Source: Streptomyces noursei ATCC 11455 (GTDB taxonomy: Bacteria; Actinomycetota; Actinomycetes; Streptomycetales; Streptomycetaceae). From it: DNA of 64,000 bases. Made by a program: the position numbers and the translations under genes. Shown piece by piece: positions 1 through 12,832 of this stretch. The number at the start of each line of letters is the position of its first letter. Position 1 is the first letter of the stretch. Under the pieces are notes generated by a model. The model was not told the DNA's origin. It saw only the letters and a program-made list of their open reading frames with translations, and searched no databases. The stretch covers positions 7,068,001 through 7,132,000 of the forward strand of contig NZ_CP011533.1 in NCBI RefSeq assembly GCF_001704275.1, given 5' to 3'.

Positions 1-45
1 GGCCGCGGCCGGACGGGCCAGCAACGAAGGGCAACGGGAGCCGCT

Positions 46-978
46 GTGGATATCATCATCGTCCTGATCATCCTGGTGGTGCTCGTCTTCATCGCACTCC
101 TCAAAACGATCCAGGTCATCCCCCAGGCCAGCGCCGCCATCGTCGAGCGCTTCGGCCGCTACACCCGCACGCTCAACGCGGGCCTGAACATCGTCGTCCC
201 GTTCATCGACACCATCCGCAACCGCATCGACCTGCGCGAACAGGTCGTGCCGTTCCCGCCGCAGCCGGTGATCACGCAGGACAACCTCGTCGTCAACATC
301 GACACGGTCATCTACTACCAGGTCACCGACGCCCGCGCCGCCACCTACGAAGTCGCCAGCTACATCCAGGCGATCGAGCAGCTCACCGTCACCACCCTCC
401 GCAACATCATCGGCGGCATGGACCTCGAACGCACCCTGACTTCCCGCGAGGAGATCAACGCGGCGCTGCGCGGCGTCCTGGACGAGGCCACCGGCAAGTG
501 GGGCATCCGCGTCAACCGCGTCGAGCTCAAGGCGATCGAGCCGCCCACCTCCATCCAGGACTCGATGGAGAAGCAGATGCGCGCCGACCGCGACAAGCGC
601 GCCGCCATCCTCCAGGCCGAGGGTGTCCGGCAGTCCGAGATCCTCACCGCCGAGGGCCAGAAGCAGTCCGCGATCCTCCGCGCCGAGGGTGAGGCCAAGG
701 CCGCGGCCCTGCGCGCCGAGGGCGAGGCCCAGGCGATCCGGGTGGTCTTCGAGTCCATCCACGCCGGCGACCCGGACCAGAAGCTGCTGTCGTACCAGTA
801 CCTCCAGATGCTCCCGAAGATCGCCGAGGGCGACGCCAACAAGCTCTGGATCGTCCCCAGCGAGATCGGCGACGCGCTCAAGGGCCTCGGCGGCGCCATC
901 GGCAGCTTCAACCCCGCGGGCGGCGCCAACATCCCCAAGCCCGGCGGCCCCGAGCGCCAGGCGCCCCCGATCGACTGA
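46..978 (+). CDS. SPFH/Band-7 domain membrane protein (stomatin/QmcA-like)
   Basis: 310 aa. One N-terminal membrane segment (about residues 3-22) is followed by an SPFH/prohibitin domain (about 25-180, with FGRYTRTLNAGLN and VVPFID) and a coiled region of repeated AEG-x-x-x-A-I-L units (about 185-230). This is the layout of stomatin/HflK-like scaffolds, which oligomerise at membrane microdomains and usually work with an NfeD partner. No NfeD gene is visible because the window starts just upstream. The GTG start at 46 has GGGAG five bases before it. The C-terminal 40 residues are Gly/Pro-rich and probably disordered. The family call is firm; the cellular role is inferred. Confidence 0.93.
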   Translation: MDIIIVLIILVVLVFIALLKTIQVIPQASAAIVERFGRYTRTLNAGLNIVVPFIDTIRNRIDLREQVVPFPPQPVITQDNLVVNIDTVIYYQVTDARAATYEVASYIQAIEQLTVTTLRNIIGGMDLERTLTSREEINAALRGVLDEATGKWGIRVNRVELKAIEPPTSIQDSMEKQMRADRDKRAAILQAEGVRQSEILTAEGQKQSAILRAEGEAKAAALRAEGEAQAIRVVFESIHAGDPDQKLLSYQYLQMLPKIAEGDANKLWIVPSEIGDALKGLGGAIGSFNPAGGANIPKPGGPERQAPPID

Positions 979-997
979 CGCCGCGACACCCCTCGTG

Positions 998-1050
998 CAT
1001 GATCAGGGTTGCCCCTCGACCTCAATGGCGGGGAGGCAACCCTGATCATG
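998..1050 (+). repeat. Perfect 16-bp inverted repeat before the TauE/SafE gene
   Basis: CATGATCAGGGTTGCC (998-1013) is the exact reverse complement of GGCAACCCTGATCATG (1035-1050), with a 21-nt loop. The right arm ends two bases before the GAGGAG ribosome binding site of the gene starting at 1058. There is no T-run after it. It could be a terminator for the SPFH gene, an operator, or a structure affecting translation of the permease. Confidence 0.7.
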
Positions 1051-1057
1051 TGAGGAG

Positions 1058-1831
1058 ATGGGCTTGTCCCTCTGGGAAGCAGTCGCAGTCTTCGTCGCCG
1101 GCCTGGGCGCCGGCACCATGAACACCATCGTCGGTTCCGGCACCCTGATCACCTTCCCCGTCCTGCTCGCCGTCGGCCTCCCGCCGGTGACCGCCAACGT
1201 CTCCAACTCCCTTGGCCTGGTGCCCGGTTCGATCAGCGGCGCAATAGGGTACCGCCGCGAACTGCGCGGCCAGGGGCGCCGGGTGCTGCGCCTCGCGACC
1301 GCCGCCCTCATCGGCGGCCTGACCGGTGCCGTCCTGCTGCTGGCCCTGCCCTCCAGCGCCTTCGACACGGTCGTCCCGGCCCTGATCGCCGTCGCCCTGG
1401 TGCTCGTCGTCGCGCAGCCCCGGCTCGCCGCCGCGGTCCGCGCCCGCCGTGCCCGCAACGGCACCGCCGCCCACCGCGACGGCGGCCTCGCCCTCTTCGC
1501 CGGCCTGCTGCTGGCCAGCGTCTACGGCGGCTACTTCGGCGCCGCCCAGGGCATCATCTACCTCTCCCTGATGGGCGTCCTGCTCAGCGACGACCTCCAG
1601 CGCATCAACGCGCTCAAGAACGTCCTCGCCGCCCTCGTCAACGGCGTCGCGGCGATCTTCTTCCTCTTCGTCGCCGACTTCGACTGGACAGCCGTCGCCC
1701 TGATCGCGATCGGCTCCGCCCTCGGCGGCCAGGTGGGGGCCACGATCGGCCGACGCCTCCCGCCGACCGCCCTGCGTGCCGTGATCGTCGCGGTGGGACT
1801 GCTGGCCATCGTCCAACTCCTCCTGAAGTAG
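1058..1831 (+). CDS. TauE/SafE (TSUP) family membrane permease
   Basis: 257 aa and strongly hydrophobic, with about 7-8 predicted membrane segments. The N-terminus (GAGTMNTIVGSGTLITFP, then TANVSNSLGLVPGSISG) and the C-terminal repeat of this pattern (SALGGQVGATIGRR) are typical of the TauE/SafE family, which moves sulfite, sulfoacetate or other organic sulfur anions across the membrane. The substrate cannot be read from sequence. ATG at 1058 directly abuts GAGGAG (1052-1057), an unusually tight spacing; a later start would remove part of the first membrane segment. The stop lies inside a hairpin (1812-1842). Convergent with the HNH gene. Confidence 0.9.
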   Translation: MGLSLWEAVAVFVAGLGAGTMNTIVGSGTLITFPVLLAVGLPPVTANVSNSLGLVPGSISGAIGYRRELRGQGRRVLRLATAALIGGLTGAVLLLALPSSAFDTVVPALIAVALVLVVAQPRLAAAVRARRARNGTAAHRDGGLALFAGLLLASVYGGYFGAAQGIIYLSLMGVLLSDDLQRINALKNVLAALVNGVAAIFFLFVADFDWTAVALIAIGSALGGQVGATIGRRLPPTALRAVIVAVGLLAIVQLLLK

Positions 1832-1842
1832 GAGGAGTTGGA
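1812..1842 (+). terminator. Hairpin covering the TauE/SafE stop codon
   Basis: TCCAACTCCTCCT (1812-1824) pairs perfectly with AGGAGGAGTTGGA (1830-1842) around a 5-nt loop. The TAG stop (1829-1831) sits at the loop/right-arm junction. It lies between convergent genes, so it could stop transcripts from both sides. There is no T-tract, as is common in Streptomyces. Confidence 0.65.
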
Positions 1843-1876
1843 TGCCGGTCCGCCGGTCTGCCAGCCGTCCGCGGCG

Positions 1877-2383
1877 CTACGCCGGGAGCGCTCCCAGCCA
1901 CTCCGGCAGCTCGTCCCGCGCGGACACCCCCAGGGCCGACACCAGTGCGTCCGCCGGCGTCGGCACGAAGGGCCGCCGGAGCAGCCGCATCCCCGCCTGC
2001 TCCGGCGTCCGGTCCGCCTTGCGGTGGTTGTCCTCCGCACACGAAGCGACGGTATTCAGCCAGGTGTCCCCACCGCCGTGCGACCGCGGCAGCACGTGGT
2101 CCACGGTCGTCGCCCGCTTCCCGCAGTACGCGCATCGGTGCTGGTCACGGGCGAGTACTCCGCGCCGGGACCACGATGCCTGTCTTCGGAACGGCACCCG
2201 GACGTACCGGCTGAGCCTGATCACCCGCGGCACCGGTACGTCCACCGACGCCGCCCGGATCCGCATCCCCGGGTGGGCGTGCTCGACGACCGCCTTGTCC
2301 TGCATCACCAGCACCACCGCACGCCGCAGCGACACCGTCGCCAGCGGCTCGAAGCTCGCATTCAGCACCAGCGTCTCGCGCAT
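1877..2383 (-). CDS. HNH endonuclease family protein
   Basis: 168 aa from ATG at 2383, preceded by GGGAGGT seven bases upstream. An HNH/zinc module occupies about residues 75-125: CAYC at 84-87, the DH pair at 95-96 (TTVDHVLPR), N110, and C115-x-x-D-N-H at 118-120. The N-terminal half (MRETLVLNASFEPL, then IPRVIRL-like VPRVIRLSRYVRVPF) is the conserved actinobacterial form of stand-alone McrA-like HNH nucleases. The substrate and any restriction or repair role are unknown. The frame stays open upstream of 2383, but that extension lacks the conserved N-terminus and a ribosome binding site. Confidence 0.9.
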   Translation of the reverse strand: MRETLVLNASFEPLATVSLRRAVVLVMQDKAVVEHAHPGMRIRAASVDVPVPRVIRLSRYVRVPFRRQASWSRRGVLARDQHRCAYCGKRATTVDHVLPRSHGGGDTWLNTVASCAEDNHRKADRTPEQAGMRLLRRPFVPTPADALVSALGVSARDELPEWLGALPA

Positions 2384-2839
2384 CCCGTCCACCTCCCGGA
2401 CCCTGATCGCCGTCGTGGCGAAGTGGCTCCACTGTGCAGGGGCAGGTATTTCCCGGACAACGCAATTTCCGTGTGCCACAAGGGAAATGGCAGGTGAGGG
2501 CAGGGTGAAGAAGAGGTGTGCCGCGGCGACGGCGGGGACGCCGCGGAGGCACACGAAAGGGTGCGCTCCGAGTCCCGTCCCCCGTGACGCACGGAACCCG
2601 GAGCGAACGACAGCCGGTACGGACGTCCGGCGCGTGCGGACTCCGGACGGGGCACCCACCCGTGCTCCTGAGGCACGGGGGGAGGGGGCGAACACACCTG
2701 CGCCCCAGCACTCCCGCCCACTGTGGTACCAGCTGCCCGCCGCCTCGTGGAGGCGGCGGCACGCGTACCACTGTGCGCGCGGGGAGCGCCGGGGCGCAAC
2801 GCATTTCTCCCGGGCCCGACGGCCCGGCCGGCACCGGCG
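2384..2839. other. 456-bp intergenic stretch, no convincing gene
   Basis: Between two minus-strand genes. It should hold the HNH gene promoter near 2384-2480 (a comparatively AT-rich patch around 2445-2495). A small hairpin lies at 2659-2679 (CCCGTGC / GCACGGG, 7-nt loop) and a larger one at 2723-2771. Several frames are open, but none has a ribosome binding site or a recognisable protein. Confidence 0.5.
2723..2771 (-). terminator. Two-part hairpin downstream of the PEBP gene
   Basis: An inner perfect 10-bp stem CCGCCGCCTC / GAGGCGGCGG (2737-2746 with 2750-2759, 3-nt loop) is flanked by an outer pair GTGGTAC / GTACCAC (2723-2729 with 2765-2771). It lies about 70 nt past the stop of the minus-strand gene at 2840, consistent with a factor-independent terminator. 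Confidence 0.6.
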
Positions 2840-3379
2840 TCAGCCGGCGGCGGGCACCTCGTACTCGCCGATCAGCTGAGCCCGCCCGATCGTGTGGAAC
2901 CGCAGGTTGAAGCCGACCACCGCGGGCGAGACGTCCGCGTCCGGACCCAACTTCTCCTGGTCCACCGCGTACACGGTGAACACATAGCGGTGCGGACCGT
3001 CACCGGGCGGCGGCGCCGCACCGCCGAAGTCCCGCGTCCCGTAGTCGTTGCGGACGTGCACGGCCCCCTCGGGGAGCCCCTTCATGTCACCGCTGCCCGC
3101 CCCGGCCGGCAGCTCCGTCACCGACGCCGGGATGTCGAACAGCACCCAGTGCCAGAACCCGCTGCCGGTCGGCGCGTCCGGGTCGTAGCAGGTGACGGCA
3201 TAGCTCCTGGTCCCCGTGGGAGCACCCTCCCACCGCAGCTGAGGAGAGCGGTTCCCCGCCGCGTGGACCTGCTCGGGCCGCAGCGTGCCGCCCGGCTCCA
3301 CCTCCTCGCTCACCACGGTGAACTCCGCCACCGGCGGGTGGAAATCGTGCGGGAGCGGCCGCCGCTTCAGCTCGGACAC
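2840..3379 (-). CDS. YbhB/YbcL family phosphatidylethanolamine-binding-like protein
   Basis: 179 aa, about the usual size of bacterial YbhB/YbcL proteins (Raf-kinase-inhibitor-like fold). The family signature is present: [15 protein letters not shown] (about 64-78) and [13 protein letters not shown] (about 128-140), which form the anion-binding pocket in PEBP structures. There is no signal peptide, so it is cytoplasmic. The GTG start at 3379 has a perfect AGGAGGT six bases upstream. The physiological ligand in actinobacteria is not established. It lies 42 bp from the next minus-strand gene and may be cotranscribed with it. Confidence 0.92.
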   Translation of the reverse strand: MSELKRRPLPHDFHPPVAEFTVVSEEVEPGGTLRPEQVHAAGNRSPQLRWEGAPTGTRSYAVTCYDPDAPTGSGFWHWVLFDIPASVTELPAGAGSGDMKGLPEGAVHVRNDYGTRDFGGAAPPPGDGPHRYVFTVYAVDQEKLGPDADVSPAVVGFNLRFHTIGRAQLIGEYEVPAAG

Positions 3380-3421
3380 CTCGGACCTCCTGGTCGCTTG
3401 CTGACACTCTGTCCGGCCAGG

Positions 3422-4204
3422 TTAGAGCCAGTTGCGCCGCCCGCCGACCTCGGCCAGCCAGTGGTTGAGATAACCGGGCCAGTCGGTCCCCTCGAAGTCG
3501 TGCAGCCCGACCGTGAACGACCGGTAGGTGTCCGACCCCTCGCTGAACAGCCCCGGCTTCTTGTCCATCTCCAGCACCACGTCCATCTCCCGGTCGTCGG
3601 CCACGAAGGACACCTCGACCTCGCTCAGCCCGCGGTACTGCGGCGGCGCCGAGAACTCGATCTCCTGGTAGAAGGGCAGCTGCTGACGCGTCCCGTGGAT
3701 CCGCCCCTGTTCCAGATCCGCGGTCTTGAACCGGAACCCGAGCCGCCCGAAGGCGTCCAGGATCGCCTGCTGTGCCGGCAGCGGGTGCACCTGCACCGGG
3801 TCGAGATCACTGGAGTCCACCGCCCGCGCGATCGCCAGGTCGGTCGTCACCCCCACGCTCACCCCGGGCAGCGGATGCCCCGGGAAGGTGGTCATCGGCG
3901 TCTCCCAGGGGATCTCCAGCCCGAACGGCACCGTGTGCACGGCCCCCGCCTGCACCTCGAACGCCCCGCCCAACCGCAGCCGGGCGAACTCGACGTCCCG
4001 CCTGACCTCCTCGTCCCCGCGCTCGACCTCCACCCGCGCCTGCAGCCCGACGGACAGCCCCTGGATCGCCTGCGGCACCGACCCGCCCTGGAGCCGGACC
4101 TCCCCTTGCACCACCCCGCCGGGCACCACGTTCTCCTCGAAGAGCACCGTCTCCACGGACGCGCCCCCGGCCCCCAGACTCGCCAGCAACTTCTTGAACC
4201 CCAT
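3422..4204 (-). CDS. spo0M: Sporulation protein Spo0M (SpoOM) family
   Basis: 260 aa. An arrestin-like beta-sandwich N-terminal domain starts [21 protein letters not shown], with [16 protein letters not shown] next. The C-terminal half contains [16 protein letters not shown], typical of the SpoOM family. In Bacillus, Spo0M acts at an early sporulation stage; Streptomyces carries homologues whose role is not firmly defined. Start ATG 4204 is preceded by GGGAGGG. The frame extends 36 codons further upstream, but that extension is Cys/Gly-rich and not family-like. The glycosylase gene is divergent, 153 bp away. Confidence 0.9.
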   Translation of the reverse strand: MGFKKLLASLGAGGASVETVLFEENVVPGGVVQGEVRLQGGSVPQAIQGLSVGLQARVEVERGDEEVRRDVEFARLRLGGAFEVQAGAVHTVPFGLEIPWETPMTTFPGHPLPGVSVGVTTDLAIARAVDSSDLDPVQVHPLPAQQAILDAFGRLGFRFKTADLEQGRIHGTRQQLPFYQEIEFSAPPQYRGLSEVEVSFVADDREMDVVLEMDKKPGLFSEGSDTYRSFTVGLHDFEGTDWPGYLNHWLAEVGGRRNWL

Positions 4205-4357
4205 GCTCGCCCTCCCCTGACGCAATCCGCGCCCCGTACAGCCGGCCGATCGTGGCCCGATCCTTACGCACCCCGAACCGATCGGCCCAATTCCGTTTCC
4301 ACAACCGCCCAAACCGCCCCGCCGCCCACCCGTGCCCCTCCACTACGCTCGGGATCC

Positions 4358-5008
4358 ATGACCGACGTACCGGGCCACGTCCCCCTCCCGCGCGACTTCT
4401 TCGACCGCCCCGTCCTGGACGTCGCCCCGGACCTGCTCGGCCGCACCCTGGTACGTCACAGCCCCGCCGGCCCGATCGCACTCCGCCTCACCGAGGTCGA
4501 GGCGTACGACGGCGAGGCCGACCCCGGCTCCCACGCCTACCGCGGCCGCACCGCCCGCAACGCCACGATGTACGGCCCGCCCGGCCACGCGTACGTCTAC
4601 TTCATCTACGGCATGTGGTTCAGCATCAACCTGGTCTGCGGGCCCGAGGGCAAGGCCGGCGCGGTCCTGCTGCGCGCCGGCGAGATCCTCACCGGCGCAC
4701 CCCTGGCCGCCGGCCGCCGCCCCAAGGCCCGCAACACCGACGAGCTCGCCAAGGGCCCGGCCCGGCTGGCCACCGCCCTCGACATCGACCGCTCCCTGGA
4801 CGGCGTAGACGTCTGCGCCCCGGCCCACGGCCCGCTCACGATCCTCCACGGCACCCCCGCCCCGCGCGATCGGGTGCGCAATGGGCCCCGCACCGGCGTC
4901 GGCGGCGACGGCGCCGACCACCCGTGGCGCTACTGGATCGACGGTGACCCCACCGTCAGCCCCTACCGCCCCCACACGCCCAGGCGACGCACCGCCACGA
5001 CGACTTGA
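4358..5008 (+). CDS. mpg: 3-methyladenine DNA glycosylase (AAG/MPG family)
   Basis: 216 aa. It excises alkylated purines (3-methyladenine, hypoxanthine) in base excision repair. The AAG active-site block is visible: LTEVEAYDG (Glu48 and Tyr50 correspond to human E125 and Y127), SHAYRG (His59), and [10 protein letters not shown] (Tyr81 corresponds to Y159). The downstream motif LLRAGE is also present. ATG 4358 fits the family N-terminus ([19 protein letters not shown]). The open frame continues far upstream, but that part is antisense to spo0M and the PEBP gene. The TGA stop overlaps the -35 box of a promoter reading into the rRNA operon. Confidence 0.94.
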   Translation: MTDVPGHVPLPRDFFDRPVLDVAPDLLGRTLVRHSPAGPIALRLTEVEAYDGEADPGSHAYRGRTARNATMYGPPGHAYVYFIYGMWFSINLVCGPEGKAGAVLLRAGEILTGAPLAAGRRPKARNTDELAKGPARLATALDIDRSLDGVDVCAPAHGPLTILHGTPAPRDRVRNGPRTGVGGDGADHPWRYWIDGDPTVSPYRPHTPRRRTATTT

Positions 5009-5033
5009 CTCTGTCCCGCCAAACGCCTAACGT
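5005..5033 (+). promoter_or_regulatory. Near-consensus housekeeping promoter upstream of the rRNA operon
   Basis: TTGACT (5005-5010), exactly 17 bp, then TAACGT (5028-5033). This closely matches the HrdB consensus TTGACA-N17-TAnnnT. The -35 overlaps the mpg stop codon. No gene lies between it and the 16S start, so it is probably the most upstream rRNA promoter. Confidence 0.75.
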
Positions 5034-5178
5034 GTCCCGAGCCGCTGAACCCGGGCAGTGCTATCTGCACACCCGAGGCGGCACCACCACTACTTCGAAC
5101 GACTCCCTGGCGGGTTTCTTTCGGCGTTGCCGAAATTCACCCCGCTCGGCTCGATTATGAGCCGTCAGGAAAAGCCGC

Positions 5179-5362
5179 TAAAGTAGTGACCACGCCGAAA
5201 GGCGAACCCCTCCGACGAAAATCGGAACCGAATTCGAAGCCGGTAGCGCCCCTCGGGAAGCGGCCCGGAAACGAAAAAGGATCTGATAAAGTCGGAGCCG
5301 CGAGGAAGCCGAAAGGCCGAATCGCACCGGCGAAAATCGGAGCCGAAAGGATCTGATAGAGT
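5179..5362 (+). promoter_or_regulatory. Tandem rRNA promoter -10 elements
   Basis: Three -10-like hexamers occur in series: TAAAGT 5179-5184, TAAAGT 5287-5292 and TAGAGT 5357-5362. The last two sit in near-identical contexts (GGATCTGATARAGTCGGAG), 70 bp apart, within repeats of a CGAAAATCGGAnCCGAA motif. None has a good -35. This matches the multi-promoter layout of Streptomyces rRNA operons. Exact start sites are inferred. Confidence 0.65.
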
Positions 5363-5646
5363 CGGAGACGCAAGACCGAAGGGAAGCGCCCGGAGGAAGC
5401 CCGAGAGGGTGGCCGAAGGAAGCGTCCGTTCCTTGAGAACTCAACAGCGTGCCAAAAGTCAACGCCAGATATGTTGATACCCCGTCTCCATCATGGAGAT
5501 GAGGTTCCTTTGAAAAGTCCTTCTAATAGCTTTGGGAGGCACACAGCGAGGACGCTGTGAACCGCGAGGATTATTCCTCCTTGTGGTTCCGCTCAACGCG
5601 AGTGTTGATACCGGCAGTTTTTCATTAAACGCAGTCCGGAAAGCAT
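5363..5646 (+). other. 16S rRNA leader
   Basis: Transcribed leader between the last promoter and mature 16S. It contains CCTTGAGAACTCAACAGCG and AACGCCAGATATGTTGATACC (about 5431-5481), close to the conserved Streptomyces rRNA leader/processing region, and a second TGTTGATACC near 5602. No gene is present. Confidence 0.6.
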
Positions 5647-10606
<4,960 letters not shown>

Positions 10607-10744
10607 AGTTGCTCGCGTCCACTGTGTGGTTCCCGGGTTGCGAACAGTCGCAGCATCGGTGAACTGGCTGATATCCCGCTTTCGCGGGGTGACAGTTGCA
10701 CTTCTTAAATTGAAGAGTGTGCTTGTTCGCTTGAACCCGAATGG

Positions 10745-10863
10745 GTTTCGGTGGTTATAGCGTTAGGGAAACGCCCGGTCACATTCCGAACCCGGAAGCT
10801 AAGCCTTTCAGCGCCGATGGTACTGCAGGGGGGACCCTGTGGGAGAGTAGGACGCCGCCGAAC
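10745..10863 (+). rRNA. rrf: 5S ribosomal RNA
   Basis: About 119 nt, beginning GTTTCGGTGG and ending CCGCCGAAC, which pair to form helix I. Internal CCGAACCCGGAAGCTAAGCC and GGGAGAGTAGG are the standard bacterial 5S blocks. It lies 138 nt after 23S and is the last gene of the operon. Confidence 0.95.
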
Positions 10864-10871
10864 AATTTTTC

Positions 10872-10921
10872 AAGGACCCTTGGTCCCAGCGTTCACGCTG
10901 GGACCAAGGGTCCTTTTGTTT
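10872..10921 (+). terminator. rRNA operon intrinsic terminator
   Basis: A perfect 20-bp stem (10872-10891 with 10896-10915, loop TTCA; core GACCCTTGGTCCCAGC) is followed by TTGTTTTG. This is the strongest intrinsic terminator in the window, placed just after 5S. Confidence 0.93.
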
Positions 10922-10988
10922 TGCCGAAGCGCGCCGAACGGGTCGGTGCGTGAGAATGAATGCAGTACCGAAGACAGGAGTCACGTCG

Positions 10989-12749
10989 ATGTCCACCAAC
11001 CCTTCCGACGATCGTTCGGAGCGCCGGCCGAGGCGCGACGGCGGTGACCGTGGTGGTTTCCGGCGGGACGACCGTGGGCCGCGGCGCGACAGCCGGGACA
11101 ACCGCGACAGCCGGGACAACCGTGGTGGTGAGCGCGGTGGTTACCGTCGCGACGACCGCGGTGAGCGGGGCGAGCGCGGTGACCGGGGCGGCTACCGCGG
11201 TGGGTTCCGTCGGGACGAGCGTGGCGGTGGCGAGCGTCGCGACGACCGGGGCGGTTTCCGGCGCGACGAGCGTCGGGACGACCGGGGTGACCGGGGTGAC
11301 CGGGGCGGGTTCCGTCGGGATGAGCGTGGCGGTGGCGAGCGGCGTGACGACCGGGGCGGTTTCCGGCGTGACGAGCGTCGCGACGACCGGGGTGACCGCG
11401 GCGGGTTCCGTCGGGACGACCGCTTCGAGCGGCGTGACGACCGGGGCGGTTTCCGGCGTGACGAGCGGCCCGAGCGTCGCGACGACCGTGGCGGATTCCG
11501 GCGTGATGAGCGGGACGACCGTGGTGGGTTCCGGCGTGACGAGCGTCGCGACGACCGGGGCGACCGTGGCGGGTTCCGTCGGGACGAGCGTGGTGGGGGC
11601 CGTGGTGGGTTCCGGCGGGACGAGCGGGATGATCGCGGTGGGTTCCGGCGGGATGACCGTTCGCGGGCGCCGCGGCGGGACGATGAGCGCGGTGGCTTCC
11701 GTCGCGACGACGAGCGCGGTGGCTTCCGTCGGGACGACGAGCGCGGTGGGTTCCGGCGCGACGAGCGTCGGGACGACCGGGGCGAGCGCGGCGGGTTCCG
11801 GCGCGATGATGAGCGCGGCGGTTTCCGGCGGGACGATCGAGGGCCGCGACGGGACGACCGTGGTGGTTTCCGGCGGGACGATGAGCGCGGGGCGCGGCGG
11901 CCGTACGGCGGTGGGCGTGGCCGGGACGACCGTAGGGACGGGCAGCGTCGGGACGACCGTCGGGACTACGACCGGGACCGGGAGCCGATCAAGCGGCTGC
12001 CGATCCCGGAGGACGTGACCGGCGAGGAGATCGACAAGGCGGTGCGGCAGGAGCTGCAGAGCCTGCCGAAGACGCTGGCCGAGGACGTCGCCAAGAACCT
12101 GGTGATGGTCGCGCGGCTGCTCGACGAGGAGCCGGAGAGGGCGTACGGGTACGCGCGGGTCGCGCTGCGGCTGGCGTCCCGGGTCGCGGCGGTGCGCGAG
12201 GCCGCCGGCTTCGCGGCGTACGGGACCGGCAAGTACGCCGAGGCGCTGAAGGAGTTCCGGGCGGCGCGGCGGATGACCGGCAGCGCGGAGCTGTGGCCCC
12301 TCATGGCGGACTGCGAGCGGGGCCTCGGTCGTCCGGAGAAGGCGCTGGCGATGGCCGGTGAGCCCGAGGTGCAGAAGCTGGACCGGGCCGGGCAGGTCGA
12401 GATGCGGCTGGTCGCGGCCGGGGCCCGGCGGGACCTGGGGCAGGCGGACGCCGCGGTGGTGACGCTGCAGAGCCCCGAGCTGGCGTCGAACGCGGTGCAC
12501 CCGTGGACCGCGCGGCTGCGGTACGCGTACGCGGACGCGCTGTTGGCGGTCGGGCGCGAGGGCGAGGCGCGGGACTGGTTCGCCAAGGCGCTGGAGGCCG
12601 ATCAGGCCGGCACCACGGATGCCTCGGACCGGCTGGCCGAGATGGACGGCGTGCAGTTCACCGATGCGCTGGTCGAGGACGAGGCCGAGGCCGAGGCCGA
12701 GGCCGGCGGTGAGGCGCAGTCCGGTGGCGGGTCGGAGAAGACCGAGTAG
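10989..12749 (+). CDS. TPR protein with long Arg/Asp/Gly/Phe-rich repeat tail
   Basis: 586 aa from ATG 10989 (AGGAG eight bases upstream; an in-frame ATG 13 codons earlier lacks a good site). Residues 1 to about 332 are a low-complexity tail built from irregular units such as GGFRRDDRGGFRRDE, almost entirely R, D, G, E and F: charge-balanced and RGG-box-like. Residues ~340-560 form an alpha-helical tetratricopeptide-like domain (EEIDKAVRQELQSLP, YARVALRLA, YAEALKEFRAA, ARDWFAKALEAD). The end is Glu/Ala-rich. The TPR part matches the position of the conserved actinobacterial TPR protein upstream of the HAD/tlyA genes (Rv1691 in M. tuberculosis, from memory). Function unknown; RNA binding or condensate formation is a guess from the tail. 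Confidence 0.88.
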   Translation: MSTNPSDDRSERRPRRDGGDRGGFRRDDRGPRRDSRDNRDSRDNRGGERGGYRRDDRGERGERGDRGGYRGGFRRDERGGGERRDDRGGFRRDERRDDRGDRGDRGGFRRDERGGGERRDDRGGFRRDERRDDRGDRGGFRRDDRFERRDDRGGFRRDERPERRDDRGGFRRDERDDRGGFRRDERRDDRGDRGGFRRDERGGGRGGFRRDERDDRGGFRRDDRSRAPRRDDERGGFRRDDERGGFRRDDERGGFRRDERRDDRGERGGFRRDDERGGFRRDDRGPRRDDRGGFRRDDERGARRPYGGGRGRDDRRDGQRRDDRRDYDRDREPIKRLPIPEDVTGEEIDKAVRQELQSLPKTLAEDVAKNLVMVARLLDEEPERAYGYARVALRLASRVAAVREAAGFAAYGTGKYAEALKEFRAARRMTGSAELWPLMADCERGLGRPEKALAMAGEPEVQKLDRAGQVEMRLVAAGARRDLGQADAAVVTLQSPELASNAVHPWTARLRYAYADALLAVGREGEARDWFAKALEADQAGTTDASDRLAEMDGVQFTDALVEDEAEAEAEAGGEAQSGGGSEKTE

Positions 12750-12761
12750 CTGAGTGACGAG

Positions 12762-12794
12762 AGAAGGGCGGACCCGGTGCGGGTCCGCCCTTCT
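12762..12794 (+). terminator. Bidirectional terminator between the TPR gene and desD
   Basis: AGAAGGGCGGACCC (12762-12775) pairs with GGGTCCGCCCTTCT (12781-12794) over a 5-nt loop, followed by TCG. It is symmetrical, with A-rich and T-rich edges, between convergent genes. Confidence 0.85.
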
Positions 12795-12832
12795 TCGTAT
12801 GTGGCGTGGGGGAATGTCGTGCGGGGGTGGGG

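Noticed and set aside
2723..4357. Upstream continuation of the mpg reading frame (over 540 codons)
   Set aside because: Antisense to the PEBP and spo0M genes, without conserved sequence; absence of stops reflects high GC. The mpg start at 4358 fits the family.
11000..11985. Dense short DNA repeats that at first look like a CRISPR or minisatellite array
   Set aside because: Spacing is irregular, no unique spacers, and all repeats keep one reading frame encoding GGFRRD-type units of the TPR protein.
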